Below, one piece after another: positions 22,291 through 35,457 of a stretch of 64,000 bases of DNA. Within the stretch, counting starts at the first letter, position 1. Every line of letters starts with the position of its first letter. The translations under genes were made by a program, and so were the position numbers. A model generated the notes under the pieces. That model worked only from the letters and a program-made list of their open reading frames with translations. It had not been told where the DNA came from and did no database searches. Source of the stretch: Crossaster papposus (Eukaryota > Echinodermata > Asteroidea > Velatida > Solasteridae); assembly GCA_037893245.1 (NCBI GenBank), contig JBAIAA010000262.1:186001-250000 (forward strand). Direction: 5' to 3'.

Positions 22291-23075
22291 TGCATTCCCA
22301 AGTTTGTCGGCAACATTTCAAAATAAAGTGGTTATTGGGAAAGAGTTCCATATACGAAGTTCATTTGACACCCTGTATACAAACTTTATGACACTGGTCT
22401 GAGAAATTGTAAGTGTCTTTTATGAAAACACTTGTATTTTCTCACTGCCGAAATTGACTTCGAGGACATGTTATAACGGGCTCGACATTACTGTAAAGTA
22501 TTGACATGGAACAGTGACTTGACACAAGACTAGTATTCACGACGTCACGACTGGACAAAGGATGCTGGGATATAATCAAAGATGGATGACCAACAATGTG
22601 ATTTCTCATTATCGTGATTCGTATAATTAGGGAAATAAACCAGACATAACTGTTAATCCTGAATCGGAAATATCGTCCTGTGGAGTTATCTGAACCTTAA
22701 ATGTGTGTAGCGACCGTTACAATGTAATTGCTTTCTCTGGGCTGGTAAATCATTATAGTGAGCTTCATATATGAAACTTGTTCCCGTTATTATAACAAAA
22801 CATGGTATAGGCCTACTCACCGTTCAAGTTCTTTAATTTATAACATGGTAACACAACCCTAGTCAGCCTGGAAGATCATTATTAATCCTTGCAAGTGCCC
22901 CTAAATTATGCTCATGATTATTATGAGTTTATTCATTGTAGGAAGGTTTAGACATTGGCATGATTGGGCCCATGACATGACATGGACAACAACAACGACA
23001 GAGTTTGAGTTTTGTTTATATCGAAATTATCGACAAAAAAGTCAACAGTAAAACTTCAGTTTACATTATGAAGTT
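22291..23075. other. Unassigned sequence
   Basis: Unique-looking AT-rich DNA, with no supportable gene or RNA. Confidence 0.4.
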
Positions 23076-23079
23076 TTAA

Positions 23080-23437
23080 AGGTAGTATACACCATTTGCA
23101 GATATCGAAAAAATTTACTACCGAATTATTAAGAAATATCTTACTTATTTAAAAGTAAATAATAAGGGCCATAGATATCCTGTAATTGTTCCAAAAAATT
23201 GAATTGTATGAACCAAAAATTCATTCTCGCCGTCCGGCGAGCGCGAAAAAACAAAGATAACATAAGAATAACTGCTCGACGCCGGTTGAAAACAAACGCT
23301 GTTTTTCATGCTTTTCTAGGCATCCATGAATGTAAAAATTCGGACAGGTCAGTTAAACGATATTTACTATAAAATACAACCCCCCAAATCCACCCATTCC
23401 TGATAATTCAACAAATTACCAATGGTGTATACTACCT
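23080..23437. mobile_element. TTAA-type MITE (358 bp)
   Basis: AGGTAGTATACACCATT at 23080 is mirrored by AATGGTGTATACTACCT ending at 23437, with TTAA on both sides (23076-23079, 23438-23441). The TIR sequence differs from the 15-19 kb MITE, so it is a separate TTAA family. It sits about 30 bp inside the putative intron that follows the exon at 23472-23819. Confidence 0.85.
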
Positions 23438-23471
23438 TTAACTTAACATGCTTAATGATGTTTAAGCTCAC

Positions 23472-23819
23472 CTGTAAAAGCTGCTGCATTGACTTTCTTT
23501 TCATGCTTTTCGTTGTTCTTTCAATGCGCTGAGATTCTGTAAAGTCGTGTGGTATATCCACCGTGTTGTGGTAATGCACTAGTGCCAATTGGCCTGCCAC
23601 TGCTGCCGAGTTTTCGGCGGCGAAAACTCTCGCAATTTGTGCTTGAGGACCATCCAATTCTTTCCATTTAATGACGTACTCTAGGAAGCGTGTCCATGTT
23701 TTAGCAGAGAATGCCGTCATTTTGCACTTTTTGAAGGGGGAAATGCACATGAAACACAATATTTCAAGTGTATTTTCGTCGCACGAAGACGAAACGTCTT
23801 TCTCACAGGAAGTCGCCAT
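23472..23819 (-). CDS. Putative first coding exon of an uncharacterised gene
   Basis: From ATG 23819 (context AACATGGCG) 116 codons run to CAG at 23474-23472, directly followed by GTGAGC, a splice donor, in phase 0. The peptide opens MATSCEKDVSSSCDENTLEI, has a CxxC pair (about residues 22-25, CFMC), a lysine-rich segment and a tract WKELDGPQAQIARVFAAEN. A later VHYHN...DFTESQRIERTTKSMK segment resembles the HYH...FT region of repeated uncharacterised invertebrate proteins; this is from memory and is tentative. The frame is open upstream to an ATG at 23888, but that stretch overlaps CCAAT-box DNA, so the inner ATG is preferred. Function is unknown and later exons were not identified. Confidence 0.5.
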
Positions 23820-23859
23820 GTTATTTCGACGCGCTATACCGGACCACTCCACTACCGCG

Positions 23860-23945
23860 ATTGTGATTGGCCAATCGACGATGATCAATAGAATATGTCT
23901 TCTGATTGGCTAATGTGCGTTTGAGGCTGAGCGGTATATTTTGAA
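23860..23945 (-). promoter_or_regulatory. CCAAT-box promoter-like region upstream of the exon
   Basis: GATTGGCCAATC at 23864-23875 contains CCAAT in both orientations, and ATTGGCTAAT follows at 23904. An AAAATATA-like element appears on the minus strand near 23935. Two spaced CCAAT boxes just upstream of a candidate start are typical of NF-Y-type promoters. The transcription start is not visible. Confidence 0.4.
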
Positions 23946-24231
23946 CTTTGGGGATATACACTGTGTTCCGTTCACTCACTGGGCTGTGTAAATGTACTGT
24001 TCGGAGTATTCAGGTCGCGACGCTGAACGAGTTGTGCATGATTATCGGTTTCAAGAATGTTCAAAAGGTTAAATCCAACACAGACGATGACGACACGAAC
24101 AAATGATTATTCATAAATACCTGGGACAGTTTAGGCATTCCTATTGGTCGAGAGCCCGTCACGTGGCCGGTATTAAACGGACGATAAAGACATGGCTGGA
24201 AGTGTTTAAGGCCGTGTCCGGGTCGGAAACA
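23946..24231. other. Unassigned sequence
   Basis: No repeat or gene recognised. Confidence 0.4.
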
Positions 24232-24462
24232 GGTCAACTCGTACGCGAACCAACTCGTACGCGAGACAACTCGTACGCAGATTGGTCAACTCGTACGCGG
24301 GTCAACTCGTACGCGGGTCAACTCGTACGCGGGTCAACTCGTACGCGGGTCAACTCGTACGCGGGCCAACTCGTACGCGGGCCAACTCGTACGCGGGCCA
24401 ACTCGTACGCGGGCCAACTCGTACGCTGACCAACTCGTACGCGGACCAACTCGTACGCGAGC
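24232..24462 (-). repeat. 16-bp satellite, CAACTCGTACGCGGGC type (about 14 copies)
   Basis: Copies of CAACTCGTACGC plus a variable 4-base linker (GGGT, GGGC, GAAC, TGAC) are tandem here. The reverse complement, GCGTACGAGTTG, is the unit of the array at 59.83-60.37 kb, so the two loci carry the same satellite in opposite orientation. Frames are open only because the unit has no stops. Confidence 0.9.
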
Positions 24463-25066
24463 AGAAATCTGGGGCTGAAATTGAACGAGAACGCAGTTGT
24501 TCAAGTTTAACGAGGCTATTCGATATTCGAGTACCATATACCGTAAACGTGTATAGCTAGGGGTGTTTCATGAACTATAATTAAAAAACAATTTAAAAGT
24601 TAAAAACTAGTACAGTAGTGTTGAATTGTTGTGAGCGCAGATACTGGTTTTACATCTTGTTAATGCGTCCTACTTGTGTTTTTGAGGGGCAATTTTGCAG
24701 TTTGCATTTCAATTTTCTTTTAACAATGAACCTCATTCACCGGGGCTGGTTTGAAGTCGGCATCCATATTTAGCTAGCTCTGCCAATTTAGGATTTGCAT
24801 TGTCAAACTGGATTCTGATGAGATGACGCTTCGCCCACGTACCGATCGGATCTCGTGAATGGTCCAGGGTACGGGTAGTGCGTCCGGGCTGGTTTAGAAG
24901 TCAGAGCACCGCTATAGTTCTTTGTATCATAACACAAAAGATCGATCAGACTTATCAACTGGCTGTCAATCAACTTTCATTATGATTTACAGGTGGCATT
25001 GATCAATTAAAAAAGCAGATACGAAGATATCCGTGTATACCCTGGTGCATCCAAGACTATATATTT
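24463..25066. other. Unassigned sequence
   Basis: Unique-looking DNA between the satellite and the Helentron array. No gene or RNA is supported. Confidence 0.4.
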
Positions 25067-25237
25067 AGCTGTTTCGGCAATTCAGCCGAAACAGCTTTTG
25101 TTTTCGTTAAAGTTTTTTTTTTTCTTTTTTTAGCTGTTTCGGTTTTTCACCGAAACAGCTTTTGTTTTCGTTCTGGTTTTTTTTTTTTTTTTTTAGCTGT
25201 TTCGGCACTTCAGCCGAAACAGCTATTGTATTCGTTC

Positions 25238-25276
<39 letters not shown>

Positions 25277-28200
25277 CTCCTTCAGACTCTTCTCCATAGG
25301 GTTTGTACACGTTTTTTGTTCTGGCATAGCACTTTGGCACTTTGGTAAATCGGATCGACTTGAGACTTGGCATACACTTAGACCACCACCCACAGATGAT
25401 CCTAGAAGAAATTTGTCACGATTACGTCATTCGTGGTCACGTGACGTCACGTTAAAGGTGCAATTTTTCCCCATAGGATTTGTACACGTTTTTCTTCAGA
25501 ATATTGAATTTGACACTTCGGTGAATCCGATCGACTTGAGACTTAAGACACACCTCGACTACCATCCCCAGAGGGGCCAGAAGAAAAATCGTCACGATGA
25601 CGTCATCGTGGGTCATTTGACGTCACATTAAAGGTGCAGTTTATAAGACCCTCTATCTCTGGAAGTAAAGGTCTGATTGGGGTCAAACTTGGTATGCAAG
25701 TATTCCAGGATGTGTTATAGACGAAAATTAAGATGACGTCATGACGACGTCATCATGGGCCATGTGACGTCACATTAAAGGTTCAGTTTTCCCTATAGGT
25801 TTTGTACACGTTTTTCGTCAGACTATTGAATTTGACACTTTGGTAAATCCAATCGACTCGAGACTTAGTACACACCTCGACCACCATCTCTATGAGGGCC
25901 ACAAGGATAATCGTCATGATGACGTCATCGTGGGTCAGGTGACGTCACTTTAAAGGTGTAGTTTTTAAGACCCTCTATCTCTGGAAGTAAAGGTCTGATT
26001 GGTGTCAAACTTGGTATGCAAGTATTCCAGGATGTGTTATAGACGGAAATTAAGATGACGTCATGACGACGTCATCGTGGGCCATGTGACGTCACGTTAA
26101 AGGTGCAGTTTTTCCCATAGGATTTGTACACGTTTTTCGTCAGACTATTGAATTTGACACTTTGGTAAATCCAATCGACTCGAGACTTAGTACACACCTC
26201 GACCACCATCTCTATGAGGGCCACAAGGATAATCGTCATGATGACGTCATCGTGGGTCAGGTGACGTCACTTTAAAGGTGTAGTGTTTAAGACCCTCTAT
26301 CTCTGGAAGTAAAGGTCTGATTGGGGTCAAACTTGGTATGCAAGTATTCCAGGATGTGTTATAGACGGAAATTAAGATGACGTCATGACGACGTCATCGT
26401 GGGCCATGTGACGTCACGTTAAAGGTGCAGTTTTTCCCATAGGATTTGTACACGTTTTTTGCAACCAAGATATATTTGGCACTTTGGTAAATCCGATCGA
26501 CTTCAGATTTGGTACACACATAGACCACCACTCACATATTCAAAGTCATTTTTAGACAAGCGAAACAGCTCTGTGTTTGTCCACAAACACATTTCTAGTT
26601 TTTCTTTTTTTTCTTTCTTTTTTGTCATTTTTTTCTGGCATAGCACTTTGACACTTTGGTAAATCCGATCGACTTGAGACTTGGCATACATTTAGACAAC
26701 CACCCAAGGACGGTCCTAGAAGAAATTCGTCGCGATTACGTAATTCAAGGTCATGTGACGTCATGTTAAAGGTAAAAATTTTCCCCATAGGTTTTGTACA
26801 CGTTTTTCTTCAGAATATTGACTTTGACACTTTGGTAAATCCGACCGACTTGAAACTTGGCATACACCTAAAACACCACCCACAGATGGCTCTTGAAGAC
26901 ATTTGGCACGATTGCGTCATTTAAGGTCACGTGACGTGACGTTAAAGGTGCAATTTTTGTTCCCTATAGGGTTTGTACACGTTTTTCTTCAGACTATTGA
27001 CTTTGACACTTTCGTAAATTTGATCGACTTGAGACTTAGCACACACCTCGACCATCATCTCCAGGAGGGCCAAGGGGAAAATCGTCATGATGACGTCATC
27101 GGGGGGTCATGGGACGTCACATTAAAGGTTCATTTTTTTAGGACCCTCTAACTCTAAAAGTACAAGTCCGGTTGGGGTCAAACTTGGTTTGCAAGTATTC
27201 GAGGATGTGTTATAGACGAAAATTAAGATGACGTAATTATGACATCATCGGGTGTCATGTGACGTCACATTAAAGGTTCGATTTTCTCCATAGGTTTTGT
27301 ACACGTTTTTCTTCAGACTATTGAATTTGACAATTTGGTAAATCCAATCGACTTTAGACTTAGCACACACCTCGACCACCATACCCAGGAGGGCCAAGTG
27401 GAAAATCGTCAGGATAACGTCATCGTGGGTCATGTGACGTCACATTAAAGGGGCAGATTTTAGGACCCTCTATCTCTGGAAGTAGATGTCTGATTGGGGC
27501 CAAACTTGGTATGCAAGTATTCCAGAATGTGTTATAGACGAAAATTAAGATGACATCATCGGGTGTCATGTGACGTCATATTAAAGGTGAAGTTTTTCCC
27601 ATAGGATTTGTACACGTATTTTTCAACTTATATATCTTGGGAAAATTGGCAAATCCAATCGATTTCAGACTTGGCACACACATAATGAAAGTCATCTTAG
27701 ACATCCGAAACAGCTCTGTGTTTGTCCACAAACACATGTCTAGTTTTTTTTTTTTTTTTTTTTTTTGCCTTTTGTTCTCCATAGGATTTGTACACGTTTG
27801 TTCAGACAATACACTTTGACACTTTGGTAAATCCGATGGACTTGAGACTTGGCATACACTTAGACAACCACCCAAGGACGGTCCTAGAAGAAATTCGTCG
27901 CGATTACGTCATTCAAGGTCACGTGACTTCGCGTTAAAGGTGAAATTTTCCCCATAGGTTTTGTACACGTTTTTCTTCAGACTATTAAATTTGACACTTT
28001 GGTCAATCCGACCGACTTGAAACTTGCCATACACTCAGAACCCCACCACCAGATGTTTCTGAAAGAAATTCGGCACGATTGCGTCATTCGAGGTCACGTG
28101 ACGTCAAGTTAAAGGTTTAATTTGTCCCCCATAGGTTTTGTACACGTTTTTCTTTAGACTCTTGACTTTGACACTTAGTAAATCCGATCGACTTGAGACT

Positions 28201-30687
28201 TGGCACACACATAGACCACCATCTACAGACGGTCGTAGGAGAAATTTGGCACGATTACGTCATTCAAGGTCACGGGGTGTCACGTTAAAGGTTAAATTTT
28301 CCCCCATAGGTTTTGTACACATTTTTCTCCCATTAGTTTTGTACACGTTTTTGTTGAGACTGTTGACTTTGACACTTTAGTGAATCCGATCGACCTGAGA
28401 CTTGACACACACTTAGACCACCATCCACAGACGGCTCTAAAAGAAATTTGGCACGATTACGTCATTCAAGGTCACGGGGCGTCACGTTAACGTTTCATTT
28501 TCCCCCATAGATTTTGTACACGTTTTTCTTTAGACTATTGACTTTGACACTTTAGTAAATCTGATCGACTTGAGACTTGGCACACACAAAAGACCACCAC
28601 ACACATATTAAAAGTAATTTTAGACACTCGAAACAGCTCTGTGTTTGTCCACAAACACATGTCTAGTTTTTAGCTGTTTCGGTTTTTCACCGAAACAGCT
28701 TTTGTTTTCGTTAAAGTTTTTTTAGCTGTTCAGCCGAAACAGCTATTGTATTCGTTCTGATTTTTTTTTTTTTTCTTCTTCAGACTCTTCTCCATAGGGT
28801 TTGTACACGTTTTTTGTTCGGACAATACACTTTGGCACTTTGGTAAATCCGATCGACTTGAGACTTGGCCTACTCTTAGACCACCACCCACAGATGATCC
28901 TAGAAGAAATTTGTCACGATTACGTCATTCGTGGTCACGTGACGTCACGTTAAATGTGCAATTTTTCCCCATAGGATTTGTACACGTTTTTCTTCAGAAT
29001 ATTGAATTTGACACTTCGGTGAATCCGATCGACTTGAGACTTAAGACACACCTCGACCACCATCCCCAGAGGGGCCAGAAGAAAAATCGCCATGATGACG
29101 TCATCGTGGGTCATTTGACGTCACATTAAAGGTGCAGTTTATAAGACCCTCTATCTCTGGAAGTAAAGGTCTGATTGGGGTCAAACTTGGTATGCAAGTA
29201 TTCCAGGATGTGTTATAGACGAAATTTAAGATGACGTCATGACGACGTCATCATGGGCCATGTGACGTCACATTAAAGGTTCAGTTTTCCCTATAGGTTT
29301 TGTACACGTTTTTCGTCAGACTATTGAATTTGACACTTTGGTAAATCCAATCGACTCGAGACTTAGTACACACCTCGACCACCATCTCTATGAGGGCCAC
29401 AAGGATAATCGTCATGATGACGTCATCGTGGGTCAGGTGACGTCACTTTAAAGGTGTAGTTTTTAAGACCCTCTATCTCTGGAAGTAAAGGTCTGATTGG
29501 GGTCAAACTTGGTATGCAAGTATTCCAGGATGTGTTATAGACGGAAATTAAGATGACGTCATGACGACGTCATCGTGGGCCATGTGACGTCACGTTAAAG
29601 GTGCAGTTTTTCCCATAGGATTTGTACACGTTTTTTGCAACCAAGATATATTTGGCACTTTGGTAAATCCGATCGACTTCAGATTTGGTACACACATAGA
29701 CCACCACTCACATATTCAAAGTCATTTTTAGACAAGCGAAACAGCTCTGTGTTTGTCCACAAACACATTTCTATTTTTTTATTTTTTTTTTTTTCCTTTT
29801 TTTTTTTTTTTCCACTTTCAGTGTTTTTACCCATAGGATTTACACACGTTTGTTCTGCCAATACACTTTGGCACTTTGGTGATTCCAATTGACTTGAGAC
29901 TTGGTGTATCCTTAGACCTCCACCCACAGATGGTCCTAGAAGAAATTTGGCTCGATTGCGTCATTCAAGGTCACGTGACGTCACGTTAAAGGTTTAATTT
30001 TCCCCATAGGTTTTGTACACGTTTTTCTTCAGACTATTGACTTTGGCACTTCGGTAAATCCGACCGACTTGAAACTTAGCATACACTTAGAACACCACCC
30101 CCAGATGTTTCTGAAAGAAAGTCGGCACGATTGCATAATTCAAGGTCACGTGACGTCACATTAAAGGTTCACATTTTTCTCCCATTGGTTTTGTACACGT
30201 TTTTCTTTAGACTATTGACTTTGACACTTTAGTAAATCCGATCGACTTAAGACTTGGCACACACTTAGACCACCATCCACGGACGGCCCTAGAAGAAATT
30301 CGGCACGATTACGTCATTCAAGGTCACGGGGCGTCACGTTAAAGTTTCTATTTTTTTCCCATAGGTTTTGTACACGTTTTTCTTCAGACTATTGACTTTG
30401 ACACTTTAGTAAATCCGACCGACTTGAAACTTGGCATACCCTTAGATCATCACTCATATATGGTTCTGGAAGAAATTCGGCACGATTGCGTCATTCAAGG
30501 TCACGTGACGGCACGTTAAAGGTTCAATTTTTCCCCCATAGGTTTTGTACACGTTTTTCTTTAGACTATTGACTTTGACACTTTAGTAAATCTGATCGAC
30601 TTAAGACTTGGCACACACAAAAGATCATCACACACATATTGAAAGACACTCGAAACAGCTCTGTGTTTGTCCACAAACACATGTCTA
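25067..30687 (+). mobile_element. Helentron-like family 1, tandem block A (five 3' ends)
   Basis: Three palindromic 5' ends stand in a row (25067-25096, 25132-25160, 25195-25224), each AGCTGTTTCGG...CCGAAACAGCT plus TTTTGTTTTCGTTAAAG-like sequence and a T run. Monomers of ~175 bp (starting CCATAGGTTTTGTACACG) and ~150 bp (starting AGACCCTCTATCTCTGG) follow. 3' ends with GAAACAGCT, hairpin TGTGTTTGTCCACAAACACA and CTAG fall at 26595-26598, 27740-27743, 28663-28666, 29771-29774 (CTAT) and 30684-30687. A second 5' end at 28672-28700 follows a CTAG by five T. The region 25280-26600 is duplicated at 28780-29775. Terminal structure fits non-autonomous Helentrons: asymmetric inverted repeat, 3' hairpin, CTAG then T. 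No Rep-helicase gene is present. Confidence 0.65.
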
Positions 30688-30706
30688 GTTTTTTTTTTGT
30701 TTTTTT

Positions 30707-33085
30707 GGCTTTTTCGCAATTTGCGAAAAAGCCTTTGTTTTTGTTCTGATTTTTTTTTTTCTTTTTTTTTTTTCTTTTAGTAACCTAAACCCCATAGACT
30801 TTGTACACGTTTTTTTGCACAAGCACTTCTCATAGACAACAAAGTCGTATCCAAACCAAACTTTACCCAAGTGAAGACCCTATGGTGAGCTCGGTCCTAA
30901 CAGACATACGTCATGGTGACGTCATCAGGGGTCACGTGACGGCATATTAAAGGTGCAATTGATTTAATCTTTGAAAATCAATATCAAATCAACCGCAAAA
31001 GACCGAAACTTAATTTTTGTGGCAATAGATAGAATAATCCAGGATCTTCATTTTATCTCGTGTGCGTGAAATCACGTGACCCTTCCTTCCGGTCCAAACC
31101 GGAAGTGCCTTATAATTTAAAAGTGAACAATGATATGAACTTACTTTTAACGATGTTAGTGTCTGGCTACAATGTATTTTTCAAAAATAAAATTGGTGAC
31201 GTCATAACATGTTATAGCGCCCTCTAGCGGCAGAAAAATTGTTAAAATGAATAATTTGTTGATGTGTGTGGCGAAGTTTGCTGAAATCACTTTATAACCG
31301 GTGTATTTAATCAGCTTCATGCTAGGAACAAGTTGACGGGAAGAAAAAAATTATGACGTCACCAGACCGGAAGTTAGAATGAAAAGACTCCTTTTCCTTC
31401 GAAAATTCCTAAAAAATTAAACCTGACAGATACAATCTTGATTTTTGCTCGAAAGGTTAATGTAAAAGTAGTTCTCGAACTTCCCTGTGTTTTGGGGGAA
31501 AAAACGAACTTGAACATACCCTGCGGCACCCTTGAAATGTAATCGTTTTGGCCTAGGTGCAAAAAGCATTGACCCCTTACGTGTGCATGGCACACGTATA
31601 ATATACATGCTAGTACATGTACGTATACACTGATAGTGTATTATGTATTGAGCGAATGTATCACCATTGACATCGTTCGTGCAAGCACATGTACGTCATC
31701 AAATTGCCCATGGGGAAGGGCGCCGCGTACGACAGGTAGGTAAACACGCTTTCGGCTACGCAGAATCCAACCCCGTAGACTTTGTAAACGTTGCTTGCAC
31801 AATTCAAAGCACTTTTAACGGAAAAACAAAGTCGTATTCCCATAAACTTGACCCAGGTGAAGACCCAATAGTGAACTCCAGTCTCGCCGACAGACACCAC
31901 GAGGAAGACGTCATCAGGGCCACGTGACCTTATCTTAAAGGTGTAATTGATTTAATCTTTAAAAATCCATAAAACATCAACCGCAAAAGACCGAAACTTG
32001 AATTTTGTGGCAATTAATAGAATAATCCAGGATCTTCATTTTATTTCCCGTGCGTGAAATCACGTGACCCTTCCTTCCGGTCAAAACCGGAAGTGCCTTA
32101 TAATTTGAAAGTGGAAAACGATGCTAACTTACTTTGAACTTACTTTTAACGATGTTATTGTCTGGCTAGAATAAATTTGTTATAGCGCCCTCTAGCGGCA
32201 GGTTGAAAATGGTTAAAATGATTAATCTGTTGATGTGTGTTGCGAAGTTTGTTGAAATAACTTTATAACCGGTGTATATAATCAGCTTCATGCTTAGACC
32301 ATATTGGGAAGGAGAAATATTTATGACGTCATCAAACCGGAAGTTACAATAAAAAATCTTAAAAATCGCTTAAAAATCAACCGCTATAAATATAATCCAG
32401 ATTTGTGCTTCAAATAGCAACGTTAAGACTGATCTCGAGTTTCTGTTAATTACGTCACAATGACGTCATCAAGTTTCAGATTACAAGCAACCAAATATTT
32501 CTAAATTTAATCTTTGAAAATCAATATAAAATCAACTGTAAGAGATCTGATTTAGATTTTTAAGGAAATTGATCAATTAATCCATGGTCTTCATAATTTG
32601 TATTACATGCAAAAAGACCTGACACTTCCTTCTGGTCGGAACCGGAAGTGCCTTATAATTTAAAAGTGGAAAACGATGCTAACTTACTTTCAACGATGTT
32701 AGGCGCTGGCTGGGTTGTAAATAACAAAAACCTTAACAGTGACTTCATAAAATGTTAAAGCGCCCTCTAGCGTCATGTTGACAAATGTTACGTCATATTA
32801 CGATTATATTTGAATTATTACGTTTTTAGACGTTGAAGGCATATCTAAGCAACGGATCGTGTTAACATAACACCTCATTTTGTGTTGTTAGGTGATAGAT
32901 AGTTGCACAAAAAGTTCACAAACGTGTGACGTCATCGTTTTAATCAGTTTTAATTCATTTTACTCTGTTTAAATTAACTTAAATTAGTTTTCAATGATTT
33001 TAAATTGTTTTGATAATATTTAATACAAAAAATTGCGAATGCGAAAAAGCCCTATGTTCTGTTCCTCGAACAGACGTAGTTCTAG
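30707..33085 (+). mobile_element. Helentron-like family 2, copy 1 (complete, 2,379 bp)
   Basis: The 5' end is the palindrome GGCTTTTTCGC...GCGAAAAAGCC (30707-30733). The 3' end repeats GCGAAAAAGCC, followed by hairpin TTCTGTTCCTCGAACAGA and CTAG at 33082-33085, then T. This is the same architecture as family 1 with different sequence. Inside, a ~0.5-1 kb monomer starting near TTTAATCTTTGAAAATCAAT recurs three times (about 30964, 31947, 32510). The element is embedded in family-1 DNA, which resumes at 33090. No transposition protein is encoded. Confidence 0.65.
31073..31105. promoter_or_regulatory. E-box plus inverted ETS-like pair in a family-2 monomer
   Basis: CACGTG (31073-31078) is followed by CTTCCGGTCCAAACCGGAAG (31086-31105), two facing ETS-like GGAAG cores. 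The arrangement recurs at 32061-32093, 34736-34765 and 38878-38899 with small changes. It is the most constant part of the monomer. Confidence 0.45.
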
Positions 33086-33089
33086 TTTT

Positions 33090-34098
33090 TGTTTTTTTCC
33101 TCTTTCAGACTTTTCCCCATAGGATTTGTACACGTTTTTTCTGGCATAGCACTTTGACACTTTGGTAAATCCGATCGACTTGAGACTTGGCATACATTTA
33201 GACAACCACCCAAGGACGGTCCTAGAAGAAATTCGTCGCGATTCCGTCATTCAAGGTCACGTGACGTCATGTTAAAGGTACAATTTTCCCCATAGGTTTT
33301 GTACACGTTTTTCTTCAGACTATTGACTTTGACACTTTGGTATATCCGACCGACTTGAAACTTGGCATACACTTAGAACACTACCCACAGATGGCTCTTG
33401 ATGAAATTCGGTACGATTGCGTCATTTAAGGTCACGTGACGTGACGTTAAAGGTGCAATTTTTTTCCCCATAGGGTTTGTACACGTTTTTCTTCAGACTA
33501 TGGACTTTGACACATTCGTAAATCCGATCGACTTGAGACTTGGCATACACTTAGACCAGCATCCCTAGGAGGGCAAGGAGAAAAATCGTCACGATGACGT
33601 CATCTCGGGTCATGTGACGTCATATTAAAGGTGCAGTGTTTAAGACCCTCTGTCTCCGTAGGTACAGGTGTGATTGGGGTCAAACTTGGTATGCATGTAT
33701 TCCGGGATGTGTTATAGACGAAAATTAAGGTGACATCATGATGACGTCATCGTGGGTCATGTGACGTCACATTAAAGGTTCAGTTTTTAAGACCTTATAT
33801 CTCTGAAAGTACAGGCCCGATTGGTGTCAATCTTGGTATACAGGTATTCCGGGACGTGTTATAGACGAAAATAAAGGTGACGCCATGGTGACGTCATCAG
33901 GTGTCATGTGATGTTAAATTAAAGGTGTAGTTTCCCCCATAGGATTTGCACACGTTTTTTTCAACCAATATATATTTGGCACTTTGGTAAATCCGATCGA
34001 CTTCAGACTTGGTACACACATAGACGACCACCCACATAATTCAAAGTCATTTTAGACACGCGAAACAGCTCTGTGTTTGTCCACAAACACATTTCTAG
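33090..34098 (+). mobile_element. Helentron-like family 1 unit
   Basis: T-rich start, about five monomers of both types, and the 3' hairpin with CTAG at 34095-34098. Its last ~310 bp (from about 33788) reappear nearly unchanged at 46911-47220. Confidence 0.65.
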
Positions 34099-34109
34099 TC
34101 TATATTATT

Positions 34110-34329
34110 AGCTGTTTCGGTTTTTCACCGAAACAGCTTTTGTATTCGTTAAAGTTTTTTTAGCTGTTTCGGTTTTTCACCGAAACAGCTTTTGTTTTCG
34201 TTAAAGTTTTGGTTTTTTTTTTTTTTTTTTTAGCTGTTTCGGCCTTTCAGCCGAAACAGCTTTTGTTTTCGTTAAAGTTTTTTTTTTTCTTTTTCTTTTT
34301 AGCTGTTTCGGTTTTTCACCGAAACAGCT
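34110..34329 (+). repeat. Four tandem family-1 Helentron 5' ends
   Basis: Palindromes AGCTGTTTCGG...CCGAAACAGCT lie at 34110-34138, 34162-34190, 34232-34261 and 34301-34329, each followed by TTTTGT(T/A)TTCGTTAAAG and T runs, with no 3' end between them. The 5' end alone has been multiplied. Confidence 0.8.
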
Positions 34330-34397
34330 TTTGTTTTCGTTAAAGTTTTTTGGGTTTTTCGCTTAAAAGCGAAAAACCCTTTCTTTTCGTTCTGTTT

Positions 34398-34438
34398 GTT
34401 TTATTTTTTCTTCTTCTTCTTCTTCTTCTTCTTGTTCT
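34398..34438 (+). repeat. (TTC)n microsatellite
   Basis: Ten or so TTC units lie just inside the family-2 5' end, ending TTGTTCTTG. Confidence 0.85.
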
Positions 34439-35457
34439 TGTGCCATAAATCGCATAGACTTTGTACACGTTTCATTCTGGCGGTCACTTTTGTCATTAAA
34501 CAGACTTCAATGTCATTGAAACTTTGCACATACTCGGAACTCATACTGAGCTAGTGCCTAAAACTCGGATGTCATCATGACGTCACCACGTGACATGTGA
34601 CGTCATCTTAAAGTTTTAATAATTTAATCTTTGAAAATCAATACAAAATCAACCGCGAAAGACCGAAACTAGATGTTTGTGGGAATCGATAGAATAATTA
34701 AGGGTCTTCATTTTATCTCGTGTGCGTAAAATCACGTGACCCTTCCTTCCGGTGCAAACCGGAAGTGGCTTATAATTTAAAAGTGGAAAATGATTTGAAC
34801 TTACTTTCAACGATGTTAGTCTCTAGCTAGGCTGCGCTCTACAAAACAGTGATCGGTGACATCATAAATTGTTTTAGCGCCCTCTAGCGGCAGGTTGAAA
34901 AATGTTTGAAATGAACAATCTGTTGATGTGTGTGGCGAAGTTTGTTCAAATCACTTTATAACTGATGTATATAATCAGCTTCATGATAGGAACAGGTTGA
35001 CGGAAAGAAAAAAATATGACGTCACCAGACCGGAAGTTATAATGAAATTACCTCTTTTCCTTAAAAAATTCCTAAAAAATTAACCCAGACAGATATAATC
35101 TTGTTTTTTGCTCTAAAGGTTAATGTAAAAGTACTTCTCAGACTTCCCTGTGTTTTGTAGCAAAAGGCGAACTTGGACATACCCTGAGACACCCTTGAAA
35201 TTTCATGTTTTTTGTCCTTGATTGCAAGGCCCCAGTATACGTGTACATTGTATTAAGCGTACTTGCACGTACGATGTCAGTACGCTCCATACATTGTACA
35301 ATAGAGAAGGGAAGGCGGGACACTGGTATCCATTTGTACGGTGACATGTGAAACACGAGAGTCATCAACATAGGCCACGAGGAAGGGCGCCGCTTATGGC
35401 AGGTAGGTAAACGTGCCTTCGGCAACGCAGAACTACGCGTGAATTATACACGTACCA

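Noticed and set aside
34110-34329. Rho-independent terminators (stem plus T run)
   Set aside because: The palindromes with T runs resemble bacterial terminators, but the context is eukaryotic and they are element 5' ends.
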